The position numbers were made by a program, and so were the translations under genes. The notes under the pieces are model-generated. The model searched no databases, was not told where the DNA came from, and saw only the letters and a program-made list of their open reading frames with translations. Source: Apostichopus japonicus (taxonomy: Eukaryota; Echinodermata; Holothuroidea; Aspidochirotida; Stichopodidae). From it: a DNA stretch of 64,000 nucleotides. The DNA is taken from positions 17,651,999 to 17,715,998 of the forward strand of contig NC_092565.1 of assembly GCF_037975245.1 (NCBI RefSeq), given 5' to 3'. Of the stretch, positions 22,996 through 35,190 are shown in pieces; position 1 is the stretch's first letter, and every line of letters begins with the position of its first letter.

Positions 22996-23165
22996 AATTT
23001 AACCAGGCTTTCCTGGTTACATCTGCTAGGATTTTGTTAAAATCTCATTCCCCAGGCAACTTGGTGATGATCACCAGGATATATAAGGTAGCATATAAAC
23101 GCAACTCCTGGTGAAAATTTCACCACGAACTGATGAAATTTCACCAGGGTGTTTTTAGAGTGTAG

Positions 23166-24654
23166 TACTTACTCTTTTTAATATCCAAAAGTACAAACAC
23201 AGAAAAAGTATCCTTTCAATAAACTAACTTCGCAGTGAATATCCAAATCCACGTTTCTCGTTCAATCCTGGGCGAAATACTACCGTGACTCTGTGTAATT
23301 CCATAGAGTTAGGTCTATAGTTGAAACAGGCCTTGACCAGTAACATCCCACAATCACAAGACAGTCACTAACGAAATAAAACGTCCGATCGCTACATAGA
23401 ACCGTTTTATTCAACCACTTGGACCATGCAGTTGCCGGAATAAACATGACGGACAATATAACATAATGTATCACGAACTCACGATACAGGAATACAACAA
23501 ATGAAATAGATAAATGCGAAGAAATCCTAACATGACTATTTACACATGCATGCTGTGAGTTGTAACTCACTACATGTACTAACAATGCTACCCTATGCAC
23601 GGTATATACACTGTCATCTCTTACAGTAAATATTATACTGTCAATTGCGTAATGTTACATGTAAGGACGTCCAGAGCTTGTTTACGAGGAGACTTGAAAG
23701 GGTCAATTTCACATTAGCTATGTCCGACACAGCTATCGACAGTATATAATTTTCGCAGAATGAGACATTTGCAGCATACACAGAGGCAGGGTCATGCATG
23801 TGGACTCATGGGCATGAGATACTCCTGGTGCTCAAAAATCTTTCCGCGTGGATCTCACAAAATTGATCCAAAGTCTGCGGCGTTTTACCTCGGTTCTTTT
23901 ACTCGGAAATCTAAAAAAGCTGATGCTTTTGTTGGGTGAGGTATAACTGGAACCTCCAACAACACAGAATTATGGCATTTCGGGGGAAAAGGAGTAATAT
24001 CGTTAATGTTTTTGGCAGCTCAAGTATACAACTTTACACACTAAAAGTATTGTTGTGAGTGAGGTATATAAACAGTGACGTCACATGGTCACCTGATGTT
24101 TTCGGAATGTTTCAGGAATGTCTGAAATAGGTTTCATAAAAAGCTGACTTTTCTTCCCATTTTTCACGTATTTAACGTCCGAAATTTTTAAAGTTAATTG
24201 CAGCAATGTAATTGGAGTGAGTTAAGGATTACATACATTCAAAATGGTGGGATTTTATGTTCATCGAAAAGTCTCCATAGTTGGTCTTTAATAGTTTCCA
24301 ATGTATCTGATGAAGGTAGGGAAAGGGGTGGGGGAATTTTCTGAAAAGAGATTATATCAAAATGTCGGGGTCTTTTGCTAATTTTGGTAAACTTTATGCA
24401 ATAGCAGCCTTATATATACTTCGTACGAGTGGTGATGCGTAGGGCTGACAAGGCATTGGCCAACTTGAAATGGCGACCTGTGTATCAGAAATTGCTAACA
24501 AAATTGCTAAAGCAGTTGTGTAATGTACTTTGTATGGTTAGATTGAACTTCAAATACACAACTAGCAATCTACTGCATACAATTGTGCTGTTACCAGATG
24601 AAGCTATGAAAGGTGTGTATATTTATAATTGTACTATTCTTTGTATTATCTATT
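23166..24654. other. No gene recognised
   Basis: I see no convincing coding frame, repeat or RNA gene in this AT-rich stretch. Confidence 0.4.
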
Positions 24655-25390
24655 TTGTTATGAAAGGCTTCTACGGGTACCCTATGGAACCTCCGTGGCC
24701 ATTTGTAAGCTTTGAATCGTTGTTGTAGTACTTGTGAACTGTATAGCTCCAGCCTGGTTGGTATGTGTGTATGGTACACTTGTCTTGGGTGCGTAATAAC
24801 TAAAAGAGAATGGGTGATTTTCGCCGGACTTACTGTGCACATGCATTATATTGAGTAGATGACGATAGTAATTGGCTTATAACTTGAATATTAAGAAGGT
24901 CACAGTGTCAAAGGTGAATTTCTTGAAATTGGTATAACTCCATTCAAACTTGAGATAGTTTTGATGACCCATGGCATCTATCTTGCAGTACATCTTCAAG
25001 TTGCTTTCATGCATATTAATGAAGGGGTGGGGAAATATGTCATCATAACTACAGCAAGATGATCCTCCAAAAATGTATTGAAATCTAATTACATTTGCTC
25101 TAAAATGGTAACCGGCAGCTTCTTCAAATCTGTTTTTTGCTGTCCCAATTAACCTTACCACTTTTCAACGTGAGGCATGGGTGCTTCGATGCAAAGCTAA
25201 GCATTTCATTTATTGCATCTGTGGTATCCATCAGACATTGACACTGCATAACAGTGAAGTTCAACAGTTTGCTTCTAGGATTAGTACTCTTATAGTTCAT
25301 CACTATTGCCAAATATCATGGAAAATCATATAATGGCTAGCAATTTTCAAATTTAAACAGCATTTTACCCATCCTGACATTTTATATAAT
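24655..25390. repeat. Segmental duplication block A, diverged partial copy 4
   Basis: Matches 7778-8420 (the block A flank beyond the LRAT relic), including TTGGTATGTGTGTAT and the later GCAAGATGATCCTCC. The relic and inserted element are absent. A Penelope fragment follows at 25765, as it follows copy 1. Confidence 0.7.
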
Positions 25391-25764
25391 TTTAATTTTC
25401 TGTTTCAATAATCCTTAAACGCTAAGAAAATGTTGAGAATTATATCCTCTGGAAAAGTTTTTTTTTAAAACATGCTAACATTTGGGGCAGATACTGATGA
25501 CCTTTAACAAGTTACAGTTAACAAGTTACATAAAAAAAAATAATGTGTTAATTCCAATTCTGTTGAGATTAGAGTAAGCTTCTTAACTTTTTTGTTCATG
25601 ATATCTAAGAAATGGATTTTGTGTCTATTCGTTTTATTCATATTCGATCATTCAATTCATACCTCCATTGTATGTGTTGCATGAAACAAAATAGACTAGA
25701 CATATGAATGTAGAGGAAATTGGTGAATACTTTATCATGTGTGACCACTAGTAGTGTTAATACC

Positions 25765-25965
25765 AGCCATGGAAACCTACGTCTACGTTGTTAACACTCA
25801 CACTAACGAATCTGAACTTCATAACCACGGAAATCTTACATATATTAAACCAGCCGACCAAGGATCAACAGTTGTCTTTAGTACCAATAGGATTATATCA
25901 ACGAAGCCATGCACCATATTTCCAACAAACAGAGTTAACTACATAGGCCGTCTTCCATGGCTTGC
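25765..25965 (+). mobile_element. Penelope-like element fragment
   Basis: Matches the 5' part of the element at 4500 (ATGGAAACC..CGTCTA..GTTGTTA, then a frame reading YIKPADQGSTVVF). Only the segment before the RT core remains. Confidence 0.6.
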
Positions 25966-26299
25966 ATTTCGCTTCCTTTGCTCAATATTTTAGGGGAATG
26001 GTGTTAATGTAGCTTAAAATGCGGAGAATAATCACGAGATTCATAATTTGCTATGCCAACAACACGATTGTTGCACATTACTCTAAAAAAGCAGTAACAC
26101 TGTAGTATTTTAATTGATTATGGGACATGCCTGATTTTGGGCAACTGACCAATCATAGGGCTGCTTCTCGTGACCTTTTGACCCGGCCCGAACTTATTTT
26201 GTTTATATCTACCACTGTAGCTAGCCTAGATCACGCACTGTCTGCATATAGAGCCTGTAGCCCATCCATTGCTCCAATCTATCGGAGGTGGCAGTCCAA

Positions 26300-26324
26300 A
26301 TGATCAGAAAACGTTTTGACAAAG
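26300..26324 (+). other. Possible untranslated leader exon end
   Basis: A short ATG-led stretch (MIRKRFDK) runs to a good donor AAAG|GTAAGA at 26325. It could be the leader of the gene at 27173. Joining it to the acceptor at 27168 gives an immediate stop, so it would act as a short upstream frame, not as coding sequence for that gene. Confidence 0.25.
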
Positions 26325-27172
26325 GTAAGAATAGAATAACTGTAGACGCCAAAAAAAGTCGTAAAATATATGTGTACACTTATATGATATTGTAGGCAAA
26401 TGAGGTCGAAATTTCTGTTGATTATGTACGTAGGCCTTCGCTGCAAAGTTGTAACGCCTAACGCCGGTTGGGATTGCGATATTGCATTAGCCTACATTAT
26501 ATATCTGCCTGACCAAAGTCTTCGTTGACGTTAGACTTTGCAAACAATATAGGCTATGCCTATGCTTGGCCTAGTTTATGATGTCCTTATAGTACGGACG
26601 ATTGAACGTTGGTACATCCAATGTTGTTTATTCCTAGATTTCTAATCGAGGAATTGCTGCAATGAGCAGGGTTGACTTTCGTATCAATTTGTATTGGCGT
26701 AGGCCTACGCCTAATGTTAGTTGTTGCTCCTATTTAGTTTAACATAATAAATAATCAGAACCATCTTTGGCATGGGCCTACTTAACTGATGGTGACGTTA
26801 TAGATCGTAGATGGTATACTTGCTCAGACTAACCCTAATGATTAGCCTACTGGCATAGATGCTAGACTTATCCTTTTGCCAAATTTGCTTGATTTTGTAA
26901 TTACTGTAACTGTACATTAGATGCAATAGGGCTAGGCTCTGCACAAGTCAATAAGAGACAAAGACGTTTTGATAAAACAACCAAGGTTTTGCAAAGTGCC
27001 ATAACACTAGGATCTGTTCAAGTGGATTGCACTTGGCCTAGCCTCTATCCCATGGACCAGGAAAACAACCACTGTGCCTCACTACTCCATATCGACTAGC
27101 TATGGTTATGAATGCGTGAACTAGTAAAGTGTCAGCTTTTTGTTTTATTTTGCTATTTTCTCTAACAGTTTG

Positions 27173-28674
27173 ATGATGACTTCTCACAAATGTGCAGTCC
27201 ATTGTGCTGGGAAGATTGGGCCATTAGCAAGGTTCACCCCAATCAGTTGGCTTAAAGTTATTGCCAGTGCTGAGGAATGGTGCAAATTATCTGGCCCACA
27301 GTGTGATGTTGCTCACAAAGTTCTATCCACCTGCAAAGAACAGCCTGACAGCTTTGATGACATCTTCTACCATCGTGATTGCTATGCGGCTTTTACCAAC
27401 AAAACAGATATTATCAGAGCAAAGAAACGACAGATGAAATTACCTCAACATACAGCAGTTGAAGGTAAGAAGTTTGTCAAAATGCATTTTATTATGAGTG
27501 AAAGGTATGCAGCTGTATTGATCCCAAATATGCCTCATTTTCAAAGATGGAAACTTTTGGTCAAAATTCTTTAACTTTTTTTATTACCACCCTGGAGGAA
27601 ATTTACCTCACCAGGACATTCAGTCATCTTGTGTGCTCATGTAGTATGTCTAAGAACAAATTGGAAAGTAAAGACCCACAGGGAACGATTTTTTGAAAAC
27701 TTGTAGTTCTAAATTATAGCATGCTATAATTTGGGGCTAATACAGACTACCTTTTAACAGTAATGAAATACAGAAACATGTCAATAAACACAACAAATTG
27801 TTTTAATGATGTGATGTAACACTTCTTGGATCAATTGGAACTTTAAAAGCTCATTTCCCTTGCATACAATGTAATTGAACTGCTTGAATTTACGTTGGTA
27901 TGTGAATACGTGGTCAATAAGTACTGCAGATTTCTAGAAGATTTAGTGTGAGCAAAAAGAGCCTTTTATTGTTTTATTCCCAAATCTTCTTTTTATGCCT
28001 GATCCTGGTATTTAGATATCCTGTCTTGAAGGTAGTTGCCTCTAAGGCATGATTTTGTTAAATGAGTTTATCTGACTACACATGAAATTGGGAATTGAAG
28101 AATTGGTAGAAAACCTGCAGTGCAGTTTGATATGAATTTTGAAAACATTAGGTGAAATGAAGGAAGATAAGACCATTAGACATCTTGTTATCATTTATGA
28201 ATTTTAAAATGAGGCTAGTTTGTTATGACTATCAACAGAAAAGGATGTTCAATCATCATTTTAGCTTTAATCTGTTAGCAGAAAGGCATAATTTGAAATT
28301 GATAAAGCTCAGTTGTATGTTTTCTAAATTGAGTGAGGCTTCACTGTGCTATGTGTCATGCTGTCATTTCTAAGACAAAAATAATTTTCTGTGCATTGAA
28401 TAGTCAGTGTCTGTTGAGCCCACATAAAATGTGAGAAAAGCTGTCACTCACGGACATCTCTGAAAATGAATTATTCCAACTCAACATAGGAATGTCATAC
28501 ACAAAAAACATATCAACCCAACAAAGCAACTGTATGTCACTTTCAGATAGAGGAGGTATCCTGAGGGATTTTAATTGTTTTAATTATTTTAATTTGATTT
28601 CAGATCTAGATACCTCTATTGAAGAAGATCACCAAACAGAAATTGATGAACCTCTGGATAAACAACTCCTCTGA
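27173..28674 (+). pseudogene. Uncharacterised Cys/His-containing protein, two exons, probably broken
   Basis: Exon 1 (27173-27464) follows acceptor CTCTAACAG and reads MMTSHKCAVHCAGKIG, then a CxxH-like block FYHRDCYAAFTNKTD, ending at donor GAAG|GTAAGA. Exon 2 begins at 28604 after TTTGATTTCAG and joins in frame (AVED|LDTSIEED), reaching TGA at 28674. The frame stays open for 28 more codons after that stop, with Ser-rich then LPEECIIY, which looks like continuing protein. I therefore suspect a nonsense mutation. The Cys/His layout recalls N-terminal regions of transposon-derived genes common in marine invertebrates. No family could be named, and no transposase is present. Confidence 0.5.
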
Positions 28675-28759
28675 TCATCAAAGTTGGCTTCTTCCTCATC
28701 AAGGTCACAGAATGTGCTACCAGAGGAGTGTATAATCTATAATATGAAGGAAGGCCTTT

Positions 28760-30289
28760 AGCAAATCTAACTAACTAGCAATTATGATTTATTTCCAGAG
28801 TCATCATCAAATTGCTTAAATAAGTATCATCTATTTGCAAGCACCCCATGTTTTTGTTGCTTTCAAATGTGAAATATAACTACATAAGTGAAACAAGTGT
28901 GAAAAATTAGTGGAGATATACATTGGTGTACATACAGAAATGCACATTGATGAAAAATATTAATTCTAATAAAAAACCAACTTCACACTTGGTTTGACCT
29001 AAAGTACATACAGTTGATGTGTTTTAGCTGCAAGTTGGTCATCATATCTGTCGCCCTCTATTTATCTAGGCTACATGTCACTGTTTTCAGCCACATGTGC
29101 TTTCGATGCGGACAGTGACATAAGTATTACAGGTCATGTGACGTTTGTTCATCAACTCAGCTGGATCAGATTGTGAGACTTGTGAATCAGTCTTCGCTCC
29201 CGTTCTGAATCGTTTGGTTCGGTAGTAGCCCTGGCTCCAACCATTGTGGTCGTACTTGTATCTGTTTTGTATTCGTCTTTTATACACTATTGTATGAATA
29301 ATTATAGGACTCTACTTCGGTATTGAGACCTCATTTGTGAACATTTTCGTTTAAGTGCATGCTTTCTACCTATTATTGAGAGCTTCGTGCCGATGTATTG
29401 TTTGTACCGTGGCTGATTATAGTAATAGATTGCAAAATCTCAGCGCTCCTTCTTTACTCTTTAATCTATGTGTTATTTTCTTTGCATGTAATAGCGAGGT
29501 TCAAGGCTCATCGTTAGTGACACATGTCCATCGAAGCCGCATTTGTTTCCATACCACCACCAGTCCTCATGCCCTATAATTTATACAGAAAGCTGAAGCC
29601 AGTGTATCATGAATTTCTGACCACCAGACATCTATTTATAACACAGAAACCAAAGAAAAGTTGTTATGAAACTGGTCTCAATCAAGAATAATACATTCCT
29701 ATCAAGGTTGTAGGTCAGAGCCCAAGTAGATATAGAGGTATCACAGCTAAAGTTCCTTCTGGTCAATCCTCAAAAACAAACAAAATGTTTGGTTACCTTG
29801 GCAACAGCAATACTTTCTGAAGTCATCATAATAGCATTGAATATTCTATGATACCATATTTCACATGTGTATGTAACTTTCAGTCATAAATTATTACATA
29901 CAGCCTCTGTATTGTTTCTTAAACAGGTCGGTAGATTTTCTTAAAAAGTCTAATCAACGAGTAAAGGGCGCCCTCTATTTGGTTTTCTGTTAATTGTTCC
30001 CCCAGTCAACATTGGACAAATGTCAAATTTGGTGGGCTTTTTGTTCTCCAGAAGACCCTTCATAGGGATTGTTTGATATTACTCTACTCTTCCACCCTGG
30101 CTATTAAAAAAAACTTCCAAATTCATCATAACCATATATGGGCAGCTAGCCGCCATTTTGGTTCTTGGCACAGCCGTGTGCACATTTGGTCGCTGCCAAC
30201 AAACAGAAAACCAAACCTTATATCAAATTGTACTCATTTTCACTCAAATCAAGTATTCCCTAAAAAAATGAGCAAAATCCAAAAACTAA
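28760..30289. other. No gene recognised
   Basis: AT-rich, with short spurious frames on both strands. No domain, repeat unit or RNA gene was recognised. Confidence 0.4.
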
Positions 30290-31960
30290 GCACTTTTTTA
30301 GCACATGGAAGACTGCCTAACACTTCTCATGATCCATTCACACAGAACTTCCGTTTCCCTGCATGTACGAAAGACTCTGCACAACATGCACCTACGAAAC
30401 GCGGTCTCATGAAAGGCCCTTTTTCTTCCCTCTCCCACCAACTGAAAAGCTGCTAGATTTTACCTAAACTTCGTTATAGTCAACATCCGGAAAGAAAATG
30501 GCAGCGCCTCGCCACTGATCTGTCCACGAAACCACAGACACATAACAGTATCTCCTTACGTCTAGTTGCCATCCACTCCACTGTAACACCAGTAATGGGG
30601 ACAGCCAAGTTATTTGCCTTCGCCGAGTTTGCTCTAATAATTCCAATTTCTTCACCGTGTATATAACTGATAGCAGAACCTCAATGTCAGGGAAAACAAT
30701 GTCAGGAGAGTTCACCAAGCAATGATAAAAACTACTTCCTGTTTAGTTACACTCTCCTGGAACAGAAGGCCAAGAGAACTGAGATTAACGTCCAGATTCC
30801 CAAATTACTAACAACAATTATCAAGTCCTGCACACCTCATATCATCTTCAAAGAGCTATTTTTGACAGGCTAACCATTGTCGAGTCACTCTCAGTTCGAA
30901 TCACTCCAAGATTAATGTTTGTCGTCCAGTTACAGAGTTGTTGACAATTGGAATTCATAACCACGTACGTTAATTATGAATCTAATAGAATGACTTAGGT
31001 CAGCTTGCGTCTTTGATAAACCAATGAGGCTTCTTTGCGTATTCCTGCTTGCATGAGGATCTAAAATATATACATATATTGCATACAGACGCCTTGTTCC
31101 CCACAAGACTTACTGGTAAGTGATGCTTTGCCACCTTAAGCTTCAAACTCAGCTTCCGTCCAGCTTATGGTACTTTCAACTGTCCTCTTCCATCCAGTTG
31201 CATTGTCTGCAAGGTCCATTTCTCGTTATCGGGTTTTCCAGCGGCCACACAGCACACATACATAACCAAGGGTTACATCACTTGTGCTACCTCTTATAAT
31301 ATTACCTCATTTATTGCAGGGTGGGTAGTATCCAATATATAGGCGAGACCAAGACAACTTTCAAGAAACGTTTTAATGACCAAAAATCGACAGTCAACAC
31401 CACGGAGACTGAACTCCAGTTGGGCATGGTATGACATGCATAGGACATTTCAATCTTCCTCGACACACTATTTTGGCATTGTATTTCAAAGTAACCGTCC
31501 CTATACAGTTTGCCTCGGCAGAGACCTTTTGTGGATTTAACGCCTTCTCATCATTCAACCACATCGTCTCAACAGCCAAGAACGTAATGACTAAACATCC
31601 CCTTCCATTTGTCTTTCTTACCTTCATCCTCCAGCCTCTCTCATCTTTCCATCTGCATTCACAGGCTTCCCTTCATCCCCTTTCATTTCACCTGCATTTC
31701 TAATTAAATCCCATTGTTTCACCTCTTAAATTTTCAATAAAGATGTATCAGACCTTAATCCTCTCATCGTTCATTCCTTTCATCTACTTCTCATATGTCG
31801 TCTCTATGTTTGCTCTATTCATTGCTCATTTGTCCAACTTCACTGTCTGCACTTCTTTGTCTCTTAATGTGTTCTTAGTTTGTCTTCGTTTTAGTTAGTC
31901 GCTGAAGAAGTTCCTACTAGGATCGAAACGTTAGACTGTTTAACGTTTACATCAATATTT
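30290..31960 (+). mobile_element. Decayed Penelope-like retroelement, copy 2
   Basis: It has the same block order as copy 1: a region matching 4690-4850, then TDLSTKP around 30515, then a well-preserved GIY-YIG-type block (QYIGETKTTFKKRFND) at 31333-31380, then HFNLPRHT. The RT catalytic core is again missing, with the same joint as in copy 1, so the deletion predates duplication or the family is non-autonomous. A ribozyme-like motif follows, and an intact LRAT-like gene starts 140 bases later. Confidence 0.72.
31902..31950 (+). ncRNA. Hammerhead-ribozyme-like motif at Penelope 3' end
   Basis: CTGAAGA (31902-31908) and GAAA (31925-31928) match the two conserved hammerhead core strands. They are separated by a short imperfect helix II (GTTC with GATC). 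Helix III is perfect: ACGTTA (31928-31933) with TAACGT (31941-31946) around a 7-base loop. Penelope-like elements are known to carry minimal hammerheads. I could not find a convincing helix I, so self-cleavage is doubtful for this copy. Confidence 0.45.
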
Positions 31961-32102
31961 ATTACTGGTTCACGCAATTCAGATGAAACTGGGTCACATT
32001 ATAGCTTTGTGGTTCAAGTTGTTTTGAAGGTGTGATTGCATAGTTATTCCTTCAGGAATTTTAATGGCATTCGTTGGTTTGTTTTTTTAACCTTCAGACA
32101 AG

Positions 32103-33596
32103 ATGTCTCAGGAATTCATCAACTTCGACAGTGCTGGTACCGAGACGAAATGTATGTGCCTCGAACCTGATGAAACGTTCTACACAACGTATAGTGACCC
32201 CGACCACGAAGATGGGGATGTGATTCTATGCGAAAGATGTGTATGTGAAAACCTTGAGATTACAACGCGTGATGACAATGAAGAATCTATTGGAGGAGAC
32301 ACAAAGGAGTTAACTAACCAATCAAATTACACTGTGATTAATACACCAGCAGATGCGGTCAACCACATAAAAGTTGGCGATCATGTCGCATGGGAAAGGG
32401 AGAAAGACATTGTTCTGTTAACAGTGAAGTATAACCACCACGCCATCGTAGAGTCGATTGATGACAAATACATGAGCGTTATCGAATACAAAAAATTGCC
32501 TAATGCAAAGAAGTTGACAGTCGAACGGACGACATATTCCTTGTCCTGTGTCGATGAAATTAGTTATGGTTATTTCTTTTGCATTCATTACTCGCGACAG
32601 TTGATAAGTCATAATCCATCATGGCTAGTACTCCAAAGAGCCAAAAGCAAATTGGGTAAAGGTGGGTATAACCTGTTTCTTAACAATTGTGAATCTTTTG
32701 CAACCTTCTGTAAACGTGGTGTCTCTCGAACTTTGCAAGTTTCTGAAAAAATTTGCAAAAGTTTGGATGTGCTAAAGAAAGAGCTAAGCGTAATCTGTAA
32801 CTCCCCGAGATTTGTAGTTTTGGTTGGTCAAATTGCACGTGCAGAGGGGATTGAAGAAATCGTGAAAGTGAGTACAGGAATGGCAAATGCAAATTTGGTT
32901 GGTGGTGTATTGTACCTTGTTTCTGAGGGAATGTTTTGCTGCATGGATATGTACAAGCTAGCTGGTATGAGGCGTGACAAAAGTATAACTACTGAGCAGT
33001 TTATAAAATTGGCAGTTAAGCGTGTGGTACTAGCGATCAGCAAAGTTATTGTAGGAACTACAACGGGAATCATTGGTGCTGGGGCAGGGTCATTTGCTGG
33101 TGGAGTTATTGGATGTGTAGTGACGCTAGGTACTTTTCCAGGATTAATGATTGGCGCGGGTGTTGGATCTCTCATTGGTAGCGTACTAGGCGGAGTTGGT
33201 GGTGTTGCTACATTTAACGGTTCTAGGACAATCCTATGGTCCCTTTCGCACTCCAAGGATGTTGAGTCTATTAAATGGTTACGACTTGGTGACCATGTCA
33301 TAATTCCCGGAGAAGCGTTTCTGCATCCACGTTGCCATGCCATTATATCTGGTATAGATCGCACAGATAATAAAGTAAAAGTGATAAGAAACGACTATAA
33401 ACGTGGTGTCGTCGAAGAATGGATTGCTTATGTGCCAATGAAAAGAATGGTTTATAATGTAGGGGAATGCTACCCGGTACTAAAAGTCCTAGAAAATGCA
33501 AAAAGTAAACTTGGTATAAAGAGGTATAGCATTGCCACTTACAACTGCAAAACATTTGCAGTGGAACAAAAGATGAAAAAGGAACTTAACTTTTAA
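32103..33596 (+). CDS. Double LRAT-domain protein with glycine-zipper segment, copy 2
   Basis: The 497-residue intact paralogue of 8583-10055 has the same order: Cys-rich module (C17, C19, C43, C46, C48), LRAT-type domain 1 (GDHVAW from 92, H112/H113, NNCESF with C196), an extra six residues in the linker, a glycine-zipper stretch (about 310-370) and LRAT-type domain 2 (GDHVII from about 396, H412, NCKTF with C482). Glu (VIEY) and Arg (VIRN) again replace the usual second His. Conservation of every domain, with many synonymous changes between copies, suggests both are under selection. The start is firm because an in-frame TAA lies just upstream. TTTTTTTAACCTTCAG before it is a good acceptor for a 5'-UTR intron. 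Function is unknown. Confidence 0.88.
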   Translation: MSQEFINFDSAGTETKCMCLEPDETFYTTYSDPDHEDGDVILCERCVCENLEITTRDDNEESIGGDTKELTNQSNYTVINTPADAVNHIKVGDHVAWEREKDIVLLTVKYNHHAIVESIDDKYMSVIEYKKLPNAKKLTVERTTYSLSCVDEISYGYFFCIHYSRQLISHNPSWLVLQRAKSKLGKGGYNLFLNNCESFATFCKRGVSRTLQVSEKICKSLDVLKKELSVICNSPRFVVLVGQIARAEGIEEIVKVSTGMANANLVGGVLYLVSEGMFCCMDMYKLAGMRRDKSITTEQFIKLAVKRVVLAISKVIVGTTTGIIGAGAGSFAGGVIGCVVTLGTFPGLMIGAGVGSLIGSVLGGVGGVATFNGSRTILWSLSHSKDVESIKWLRLGDHVIIPGEAFLHPRCHAIISGIDRTDNKVKVIRNDYKRGVVEEWIAYVPMKRMVYNVGECYPVLKVLENAKSKLGIKRYSIATYNCKTFAVEQKMKKELNF

Positions 33597-33629
33597 ACTG
33601 TGTATATGCACATCTCGACAAATATTGAA

Positions 33630-33635
33630 ATTAAA
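33630..33635 (+). terminator. Likely polyadenylation signal (ATTAAA)
   Basis: The hexamer lies 34 bases after the stop of the LRAT-like gene and is conserved at the equivalent position after copy 1. Confidence 0.4.
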
Positions 33636-34895
33636 GCAGTATTATGCCCATATGGGAAGGGAAAAAAATTACAATCATTATGATTAATGCACCGCCCAAA
33701 TAGGTTGGTAGGCCTATTAGATATAGTCAAATATCAAACTTATACTGTTTTAGTATTGCTTAGTACTGCTTATTTTAAACTCCTATATCGGTATCGGTTA
33801 GAAGGGATGAAATTTATGGCACCTTTCTAAAAGTCTGAATGTTTAGATTTTTTGCGTGTTTTTTGTTAATGGCGCAGAATGCGTCATTTCCGCTTCCATT
33901 ATAAATTAGTCATTAAATACACAGCACTTCAATAAGTATATCTTTATTTTGTTTAAGGTCACAGTTTGAGCTCAATTTCAGTTTCATTATCTTATATCTT
34001 ACTTAAATGTTCGTATTGTTTTCTATTGTCGAACGACGGTACATGCAGTGCAGTGGAGTGCATAAAGCAGTGTTAGTAGTAAGGTTTAAAATGTACATAC
34101 CACGACTGAGACAAAATACTTTAATCACACATAATAGTCGGAAACGTTGAATCATTTCCAATAACAACTTGTGTACAGTAGTTTTGTTATAGAACTAATG
34201 GCGTGGTGATTCCATTTATTGTATATAACCAGTATACGAACACGGCATGTTAAGCTATCTTATCATTATAGCTGCAGGTTAGTGATGTATTAATGGAATA
34301 ATTGTAATCCTATATATACACAATAGCCGAACTTCAATCTGCACAGGCTCACAAATGGGTCTAGTATCAATACTAATTCATAACGTTAGGCTACCGGACA
34401 GGTAACATTTAAATGGGTTATTCCAACTTTTTGCAGCACTTTCCACACATAATATCTAAGAAAGTAAGAAACGAATATATGCAAATTGTGAGTGAAAATA
34501 TATGTGTTTTCTTATAAGTATAGCACTACCATCTTCCTCGTTAAAAATGTGTACTCAATTCTCACACCATTATATAGCTTTATAATTGATTTGAGAGTTT
34601 CTAAAGCCATTTTAATTCGTAATCCAATAACAGGCTATAAACACAAGGTAATAATAATTTGTAATTATTGTAAGATTTTTAGGATGAGTATTATCACCTT
34701 AAACGTGCAGAGGGAATTGGAGCAATAATCATACTGGGCCTTAGGTACCATTTGTAGAACGTTGATTAGTGGTGAAGTGTAATTATATATGAGGGAATAT
34801 AAACAAAACAAAGTTTCAGAAAACATTTACAAAGCTTTTGATATGTTAAAGAGAGAGAGAGAGAGAGCTACGAAGCCTACGAGCGATATATAACA

Positions 34896-35190
34896 CCCCG
34901 TTGTACGCGCAGAAGGGATCGAAGCATTAGTGAAAGTGAGTTCAGGAATGGCATTTATAAATTTTGTTGGTGGTGTATAGTACCTTCTTTAAGAGAAATG
35001 CTTTGTTACGTAGATACATACAAGCTATGTGGCCAAAGGTATGACAAAAGAATCACTATTATAAGCAGTTTATCGCAATGTTTCCCAAGTGTGATACTAG
35101 CGATCAATAGAGTTCTCGTGGGAACTACAACCGGAATTGCTGGTGGAGTTGGGGAAATTGCTGGTGGAGTAATTGGGGGCTCAATGTAAT
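34896..35190 (+). pseudogene. LRAT-like gene relic (linker plus glycine-zipper)
   Basis: Homologous to 32835-33110 of the intact gene: ALVKVSSGMAF.NFVGGV, then LCYVDTYKLCGQRYDK, then AINRVLVGTTTGIAGG and IAGGVIGG. In-frame stops and frameshifts break it (for example TAG after VGGV). It extends further 5' than its counterpart at 10686. Confidence 0.78.
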
